DNA of 9,172 bases from DATLZM01 sp035559315 (GTDB taxonomy: Bacteria; Actinomycetota; UBA4738; HRBIN12), in the NCBI GenBank assembly GCA_035559315.1, contig DATMBJ010000034.1:1-9172 (forward strand), written 5' to 3'. Under the pieces are notes generated by a model that was given only the letters and a program-made list of their open reading frames with translations, was not told the DNA's origin and did not search any database. Position 1 is the first letter of the stretch. Each line of letters starts with the position of its first letter. Position numbers and translations under genes: made by a program. Below, one piece after another: positions 5,320-9,172 of this stretch.

Positions 5320-5335
5320 AGCGCCCCCCGGCGCT
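5320..5335. repeat. Palindrome between divergent promoters
   Basis: AGCGCC-CCCC-GGCGCT is a perfect 6-bp inverted repeat located between the divergent -10 boxes of tRNA-His (5317-5312) and the aminotransferase (5359-5364). It could be a regulator site or a hairpin. No second copy was seen in the window. Confidence 0.35.
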
Positions 5336-5358
5336 CCCCCCGGCCCCCGGCGGCCGGG

Positions 5359-5364
5359 TATGAT
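5359..5364 (+). promoter_or_regulatory. -10 box of the aminotransferase gene
   Basis: TATGAT, one base from the consensus TATAAT. The -35 region is C-rich without a clear hexamer, which suggests dependence on an activator or a -10-dominated actinobacterial promoter. Transcription would start near 5371, immediately before operator copy 2. Confidence 0.5.
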
Positions 5365-5373
5365 GGCCGCTGG

Positions 5374-5389
5374 CTGAACGGTGGTTCAA
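5374..5389. promoter_or_regulatory. Palindromic operator, copy 2 (TGAAC-N4-GTTCA)
   Basis: CTGAAC-GGTG-GTTCAA has 5-bp perfect arms, starting 9 nt after the -10 box. Aligned with copy 1 it matches TGAACG-R-Y-GGTTCAA, with only the two central bases differing over 15 positions. The equal placement in both promoters points to one repressor controlling the demethylase and the aminotransferase. Confidence 0.6.
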
Positions 5390-5421
5390 ACCTGGCGCCC
5401 AGGGCGCCCGGGGAGGGGATC

Positions 5422-6798
5422 ATGGCGGTACGTGGAACCGTTGAGCTCGACTTCGAGCTCGTCGACCAGCTGATCGAGCGGGAGGAGCGGGCCCTGGCGG
5501 AGAAGCACGGACGCTCCATCGCGTACCGGGCGGAGGCGAGCCGGCACCTGGCGGGGGGCGTCTCCTCGAGCTGGCAGGCCGCGCCGCCCCACGTCGTGTA
5601 CGTGACCCACGGGAGGGGCTCGAAGATCTACGACCTGGACGGGAACGAGTACGTCGACTACCACCTGGGCTACGGGGTGATGGTCGTCGGGCACGCCCAC
5701 CCCAAGGTGGTGGAGGCGGTGCAGCGGCGGGTCGCCCTCGGGTCCCACTTCGCGCAGCCGACCGAGGAGGCCACGGCGGTGGCCGAGGAGCTCGCCCGGC
5801 GGTTCCGGCTCCCGCTCTGGCGGTTCGGGAACTCGGGGACCGAGGCCACGCTCGACGCCGTCCGGCTGATGCGGGCCGCGACCGGCCGCGACCTCGTGAT
5901 CAAGGTCGAGGGGACCTACCACGGCCACCACGACTCGCTGATGGTCTCGGTGGTCCCCGACCCCGAGCTGATCGGCCCGCGGGAGCGCCCGGTCTCGGTC
6001 CCGCAGACCAGGGGCCTGCCCCAGGCCTTCGTGGACCTCGTGCGGGTCGTGCCGTTCAACGACCTCCAAGCCGTGGAGCGGGTGTTCGCCGAGGAGGAGG
6101 GGCGGGTGGCCGGGATGATCGTCGAGCCCGCGATGATGAACTGCGGCGTGATCCTCCCCGAGCCCGGCTACCTCCAGGGCCTCAAGGACCTCTGCCACCG
6201 GCACGGCGCGCTCCTCGCGTTCGACGAGGTGAAGACGGGCGCCACGATCGCCGCGGGCGGCGCCGTCGAGGCCTTCGGCGTCGTGCCGGACCTGGTGTGC
6301 CTGGCCAAGGCCATCGGCGGCGGCCTCCCGGTCGGCGCGATCGGCGGCACCGAGGAGACGATGGGGCTCGTCGCGCGCGGCGAGATCGACCAGCAGGGGA
6401 CGTTCAACGGGAACCCGCTCACGATGGCGGCGGCCCGGGCCACGCTCCTCGAGGTCCTCACGCCCGAGGCCTACCGGCGCCTCGACGAGATCAACGCCAT
6501 CCTGGTCGAGGGCTGCCGGGCCGTGATCGAACGGTACCGGCTCCCGGCCTACGTGGTCGGGCTCGGCGCGAAGGGCTCGGTGATCTACAGCTCGACCCCG
6601 GTCCGCGAGTTCCGCGACGCGGTCGCGATCGACGAGCGGATCTCGTACCTCGCCTGGCTCTGGCAGCAGCGGCGTGGGGTGTTCAAGTCGCCGTGGGCGA
6701 AGTACGAGACCTGGACCACGTCGGTGGCCCACTCCGACGAGGACGCCCGCCGGTACGTCGAGAACTTCGAGGAGCTCGCCGCGGCGCTGACGTCGTAG
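5422..6798 (+). CDS. Class III PLP aminotransferase, glutamate-1-semialdehyde aminomutase-like
   Basis: A 458-residue PLP enzyme of fold type I that would transfer an amino group between an omega-, beta- or alpha-amino compound and a keto acid in the cytosol. The ATG at 5422 follows GGGGAGGGG (5410-5418); upstream frame extension crosses a tRNA and is not coding. Seen in order: RHLAGGVSSSWQ (41-52), YDLDGNEYVDYHLGYG (70-85), the phosphate-binding NSGTEA (137-142), YHGHHDSLM (166-174), the FDEVKTG cofactor Asp268, the PLP Lys296 (CLAKAIGGGLPVGAIGG), and GTFNGNPL (326-333). It resembles HemL, but true HemL has GGVNSPVR and FDEVMTGFR, so haem synthesis is unlikely. Database labels often call such proteins glutamate-1-semialdehyde aminomutase by similarity. 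The shared operator and neighbours suggest it acts on an amine from the methyl-compound pathway. Substrate unknown. Confidence 0.85.
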   Translation: MAVRGTVELDFELVDQLIEREERALAEKHGRSIAYRAEASRHLAGGVSSSWQAAPPHVVYVTHGRGSKIYDLDGNEYVDYHLGYGVMVVGHAHPKVVEAVQRRVALGSHFAQPTEEATAVAEELARRFRLPLWRFGNSGTEATLDAVRLMRAATGRDLVIKVEGTYHGHHDSLMVSVVPDPELIGPRERPVSVPQTRGLPQAFVDLVRVVPFNDLQAVERVFAEEEGRVAGMIVEPAMMNCGVILPEPGYLQGLKDLCHRHGALLAFDEVKTGATIAAGGAVEAFGVVPDLVCLAKAIGGGLPVGAIGGTEETMGLVARGEIDQQGTFNGNPLTMAAARATLLEVLTPEAYRRLDEINAILVEGCRAVIERYRLPAYVVGLGAKGSVIYSSTPVREFRDAVAIDERISYLAWLWQQRRGVFKSPWAKYETWTTSVAHSDEDARRYVENFEELAAALTS

Positions 6799-6814
6799 CC
6801 GGCCCGGACGGGCG

Positions 6815-6820
6815 TACCCT
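6815..6820 (+). promoter_or_regulatory. -10 box for a leaderless transcript
   Basis: TACCCT followed by exactly 7 nt and then the GTG start codon at 6828. With no purine-rich ribosome site upstream, the message probably begins at or next to the start codon. The box lies 16 bp after the aminotransferase stop. Confidence 0.5.
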
Positions 6821-6827
6821 TCCCCCG

Positions 6828-7241
6828 GTGCTGGACGACGCGGAGCGTCTGGACGCGGAGGTGCTCGCCACCGTCGAGGGGCTGGAGGCCCGCCTGGATG
6901 CCGGGGACCTGGACGCCTACTTCGCCGGGTTCGCGCCGGATGCCACGTTCCTCTTCTACAACGAGGAGCGCCGCCTCGAGTCCACGGCCGAGTACCGGGC
7001 GCTGCTCGAGGAGCGCATCGCCGGGTCCGGCCTCCGGTTCCTCGATCGCCTTCGGTCGGAGGTCCGCGTCCAACGCTGGGAGGACGTAGCCGTCGTGACC
7101 TTCCTCGACGAGGCGACCTACGAGTGGGAGGGAGATCGGGAGACGACGAGGGGGAGGGCGAGCTGGGTCCTCCGCAGGGACGGGGAACGCTGGGTGGTGA
7201 TCCACGTTCATATCTCGCCCGCGGCGGCGCCGCCCGGTTGA
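6828..7241 (+). CDS. NTF2-like / SnoaL-type small protein (DUF4440-like)
   Basis: A 137-residue protein with the pattern of NTF2-like alpha+beta cone proteins. An N-terminal helix (ERLDAEVLATVEGLEARLDA) is followed by the typical DAYFAGFAPDATFLFYNEE turn, a middle helix (STAEYRALLEERIA), and alternating strands (SEVRVQRWEDVAVVTFLDEATYE; RGRASWVLRRDGERWVVIHVHIS). The final WVVIHVHIS strand is characteristic of DUF4440/SnoaL calcium-calmodulin-kinase-association-like folds. Members bind small hydrophobic ligands or catalyse simple isomerisations, and many are uncharacterised. The GTG at 6828 is chosen because it begins the conserved domain and sits 7 nt from a -10 box. There is no Shine-Dalgarno. 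It lies between the aminotransferase and the methyltransferase in the same direction, so a role in the same pathway is possible but unproven. Confidence 0.75.
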   Translation: MLDDAERLDAEVLATVEGLEARLDAGDLDAYFAGFAPDATFLFYNEERRLESTAEYRALLEERIAGSGLRFLDRLRSEVRVQRWEDVAVVTFLDEATYEWEGDRETTRGRASWVLRRDGERWVVIHVHISPAAAPPG

Positions 7242-7325
7242 CGACCCGCGGTCATCCCGTCCGGTGGGGAGCCCGGGGGCCCCTCGGTACGATGCCGCGG
7301 ACGAGCCGGCCGGAGGGGGCGACGC
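7242..7325 (+). promoter_or_regulatory. Promoter and ribosome site of the methyltransferase-oxidase pair
   Basis: The 84-bp gap holds a -10 box TACGAT at 7288-7293 and a strong Shine-Dalgarno GGAGGGGG at 7312-7319, 6 nt before the GTG start at 7326. No good -35 hexamer is visible. The TGAAC-N4-GTTCA palindrome of the two upstream promoters is absent here, so this transcript may be controlled differently or by read-through. Confidence 0.45.
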
Positions 7326-8321
7326 GTGCCGAAGGGGTTCCGGGAGCGCCTGGCGGGGGGGCCCGTCCTGGGGGACGGCGGCTACCTCCTGGAGCTCGAG
7401 AAGCGGGGCTACGTGCAGGCCGGGCCGTTCACGCCGGAGGTGGCGATCGAGCACCCCGACGCCCTGGCCCAGCTCCACCGGGAGTTCCTCAGGGCCGGGG
7501 CCGAGTTCCTCACCACGATGACGTTCTACGCGAGCGAGGAGAAGCTGGCCACGGTGGGGCTGGCCGACCGGATCGACGAGATCAACCGCAACGCGGTCCG
7601 GATCGCCCGGGAGGTGGCGGCGGAGGGCGACGCGCTCGTGGCCGGTGACCTCTCGCTCACGTGGGCCTACGACCCGGCCGACCCCGCCTCCCCGGACCGG
7701 GTCCGGGCCCTGTTCGACCGGCAGCTCGAGGACATGCTGGACGCGGGGCCCCCGGACCTCTGGGTGGGGGAGACGTTCGACTGGCTGGGGGAGGCCCTGT
7801 TGTTCGTGGAGCGGGCGACCCGGACCGGGCTCCCGGTGATGGTCACGATGTGCTTCGAGTCCCTCCCCGCCCGGGCCAAGGAGGGGGACCCGCCGGGGGA
7901 GTGCGCGAAGAAGCTCCTCGACGCGGGGGCCGACGTCGTGGGGACGAACTGCCTGAACGGGCCGGCCCAGCAGCTCCCCATCGCGGTGGAGATGAAGCGG
8001 GCGGTGGACGGCTACGTGGCCTGCCAGCCGGTCGCCTACCGGACGAGCGAGGAGCGCCCCGACTTCACGGCCTACCCGGAGTTCCCCTACGGCCTCTCCC
8101 CGCTCCAGCTGGCCCGGGGGGAGATGGCCGCGTACGCCCGGCGGGCCCGGGAGGCGGGGATCGACGTGATCGGGTCCTGCTGCGGATCGGTGGCCGAGCA
8201 CGTGCGGGCCATGGCCAGGGCCCTGGGGAAGCTCCCCGCGGAGGAGCGGCCGTGGCGCTCGCCGACCGGGAGGCCGATGTCGGGCTACGAGTACCACGGC
8301 CACACCGAGACCGAGGTGTAG
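7326..8321 (+). CDS. BHMT-type homocysteine S-methyltransferase
   Basis: A 331-residue Zn-dependent cytosolic enzyme that transfers a methyl group from an onium donor to homocysteine, giving methionine. It resembles mammalian betaine-homocysteine methyltransferase unusually closely near the N-terminus: GDGGY, LEKRGYVQAGPFTPE (24-38), HREFLRAGAE (51-60), TFYASEEKL (66-74), EGDALVAGDLS. Zinc ligands are Cys209 (GTNC) and Cys285-Cys286 (GSCCGS); Glu149 (GETFDW) corresponds to human Glu159 and Tyr68 to Tyr77. Two residues recalled as lining the human betaine site differ: Trp44 is Phe34 and Tyr160 is Thr150. It also lacks the roughly 75-residue C-terminal extension of the human enzyme. The donor may therefore not be glycine betaine. 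A GTG start with a good Shine-Dalgarno is used. The stop codon touches the next gene's start, so the two are probably co-translated. Confidence 0.88.
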   Translation: MPKGFRERLAGGPVLGDGGYLLELEKRGYVQAGPFTPEVAIEHPDALAQLHREFLRAGAEFLTTMTFYASEEKLATVGLADRIDEINRNAVRIAREVAAEGDALVAGDLSLTWAYDPADPASPDRVRALFDRQLEDMLDAGPPDLWVGETFDWLGEALLFVERATRTGLPVMVTMCFESLPARAKEGDPPGECAKKLLDAGADVVGTNCLNGPAQQLPIAVEMKRAVDGYVACQPVAYRTSEERPDFTAYPEFPYGLSPLQLARGEMAAYARRAREAGIDVIGSCCGSVAEHVRAMARALGKLPAEERPWRSPTGRPMSGYEYHGHTETEV

Positions 8322-9172
8322 GTGGCCGGCCCCCGGCGCCGGGACCACGAGTACCTCGTCGTCGGCCTGGGGGGCCTGGGGAGCAGCGCGGCCTACCGGC
8401 TGGCCCGTCGGGCCGGCTCCGAGGTGCTGGGGCTGGAGCGGTTCGAGCTCGGCCACGCCCGCGGCGCCTCGGAGGACCGCTCGCGGATCGTCCGGCTCTC
8501 CTACCACGCGCCCGTCTACGTCCGCCTGGCCCGGGCGGCCTTCGCGGCCTGGGAGGAGGTGGAGCGGGAGTCGGGGGAGGGGCTCGTCGTGCGGACCGGG
8601 GGCCTCGACCTCTACCCGCCGGGCGCGGCCATCCCGATGGCGGACTACACGGGGGCGATGGACGCCGAGGGCGTGGCCTACGAGGTGCTCGACGGGGCCG
8701 AGGTCGCAGACCGGTGGCCGGCCTGGCGGCTGCCCGAGGGGACGGCCGCCGTGTTCCAGGAGGAGGGGGGGCTCGTGGCCGCCTCCCGGGCGAACGAGGT
8801 GCACCGCCGGCTGGCCCGGGAGCACGGCGCGGAGCTCGTGGACCGGACGCCGGTGGAGGACGTCCGGGCCTCGGGAGGGGAGTTCGACGTGCGGGCCGGG
8901 GACCACGTCCTCCGGTGCCGGGTCCTCGTGGTCTGCGCCGACGCCTGGACGAACCACGTCCTGGCTCCCCTCGGGCGGACCATCCCGCTCACGGTGACCC
9001 AGGAGCAGGTGGCCTACTTCGAGCCGCGGGACCCCGCCGCCTTCGTCCCGGACCGGTTCCCGGTGTGGATCTGGATGGACGACCCGAGCTTCTACGGCCT
9101 GCCCTCGCTCGGGGGCACGGGGGTGAAGATCGGCCAGGACGTCGGGGGGCCCGAGGTGGACCCCGACCGCCG
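8322..9172 (+). CDS. Monomeric sarcosine oxidase-like FAD N-methyl amine oxidase (3' partial)
   Basis: The first 283 residues of a flavoenzyme of the MSOX / N-methyltryptophan oxidase family, which oxidises an N-methyl group to formaldehyde (or passes it to folate) and makes H2O2. The Rossmann motif VVGLGGLGSSAAYRL (13-27) is followed by Glu39 for the FAD ribose. The family block is SRIVRLSYHAPVYVRLA (54-70) and RTGGLDLYP (91-99). FYGLPSLGGTGVKIG (257-271) contains Lys269, equivalent to the oxygen-activating Lys265 of Bacillus MSOX. The region of MSOX His45 (HHGDTR) reads SEDRSR here, and the His269 position is Asp273, so the substrate may differ from sarcosine. The cysteine that carries FAD covalently (Cys315 in MSOX) lies beyond the window. 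The GTG directly follows the upstream TAG with no gap; a GAGG 5 nt earlier supports this start and translational coupling. Confidence 0.85.
   Translation, partial: MAGPRRRDHEYLVVGLGGLGSSAAYRLARRAGSEVLGLERFELGHARGASEDRSRIVRLSYHAPVYVRLARAAFAAWEEVERESGEGLVVRTGGLDLYPPGAAIPMADYTGAMDAEGVAYEVLDGAEVADRWPAWRLPEGTAAVFQEEGGLVAASRANEVHRRLAREHGAELVDRTPVEDVRASGGEFDVRAGDHVLRCRVLVVCADAWTNHVLAPLGRTIPLTVTQEQVAYFEPRDPAAFVPDRFPVWIWMDDPSFYGLPSLGGTGVKIGQDVGGPEVDPDR

Noticed and set aside
5176..5421. N-terminal extension of the aminotransferase back to 5176
   Set aside because: It would translate through the tRNA-His gene and the promoter; a good Shine-Dalgarno sits before the ATG at 5422.
5386..6732. A 448-codon minus-strand frame opposite the aminotransferase
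   Set aside because: Low-complexity translation typical of a GC-rich shadow frame. The plus strand has PLP-enzyme motifs throughout.
6585..8957. A 790-codon open frame on the minus strand
   Set aside because: It lies entirely antisense to four well-supported plus-strand genes, its translation is Pro/Gly/Arg/His-rich with no recognisable domain, and long antisense frames are expected where third positions are almost all G/C.

Overview
The window is very GC-rich with strong G/C preference at third codon positions. It has many GTG starts, TANNNT-type -10 boxes and at least one apparently leaderless gene. This suggests a high-GC Actinomycetota-like bacterium, probably from an uncultured environmental lineage. 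The phylum call is inference from composition and gene style, because no rRNA or marker gene is present.

Layout, left to right. (1) A DUF4268 / PD-(D/E)XK-nuclease-like gene, cut at its 5' end by the window edge. (2) A complete IS481-family insertion sequence of about 1.24 kb with an intact DDE transposase and matching terminal repeats, inserted 8 bp from the 3' end of a minus-strand tRNA-Leu(UAG). (3) A lipoprotein L,D-transpeptidase (YkuD) for cell-wall cross-linking, then a hairpin-rich intergenic stretch and a small orphan gene. (4) A GcvT/DmdA-like aminomethyltransferase-fold demethylase. (5) Two minus-strand tRNA genes, Lys(CUU) and His(GUG). (6) A HemL-like class III aminotransferase, a leaderless NTF2-like small protein, a BHMT-type homocysteine S-methyltransferase, and a monomeric-sarcosine-oxidase-like flavoenzyme that runs off the right edge.

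The right half (about 3.9-9.17 kb) is the most interesting part. Three different kinds of methyl-removing enzyme sit together on one strand with a PLP aminotransferase: a folate-type (GcvT fold) demethylase, a Zn-dependent homocysteine methyltransferase, and an FAD N-methyl amine oxidase. A consistent inference is stepwise demethylation of an N-methylated (or S-methylated) amino compound, feeding methyl groups into tetrahydrofolate and methionine, with transamination of the demethylated product. The demethylase and aminotransferase transcripts carry the same palindrome (TGAAC-N4-GTTCA) just downstream of their -10 boxes, which suggests one shared repressor. The substrate is not established: the BHMT homologue lacks two residues of the betaine-binding site known in mammals.

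The three tRNA genes all lie on the strand opposite to the protein genes, and each has a recognisable -10 box. The IS has two notable features: 23-bp-period repeats at both ends, and a hairpin that would bury the transposase start codon in read-through transcripts.
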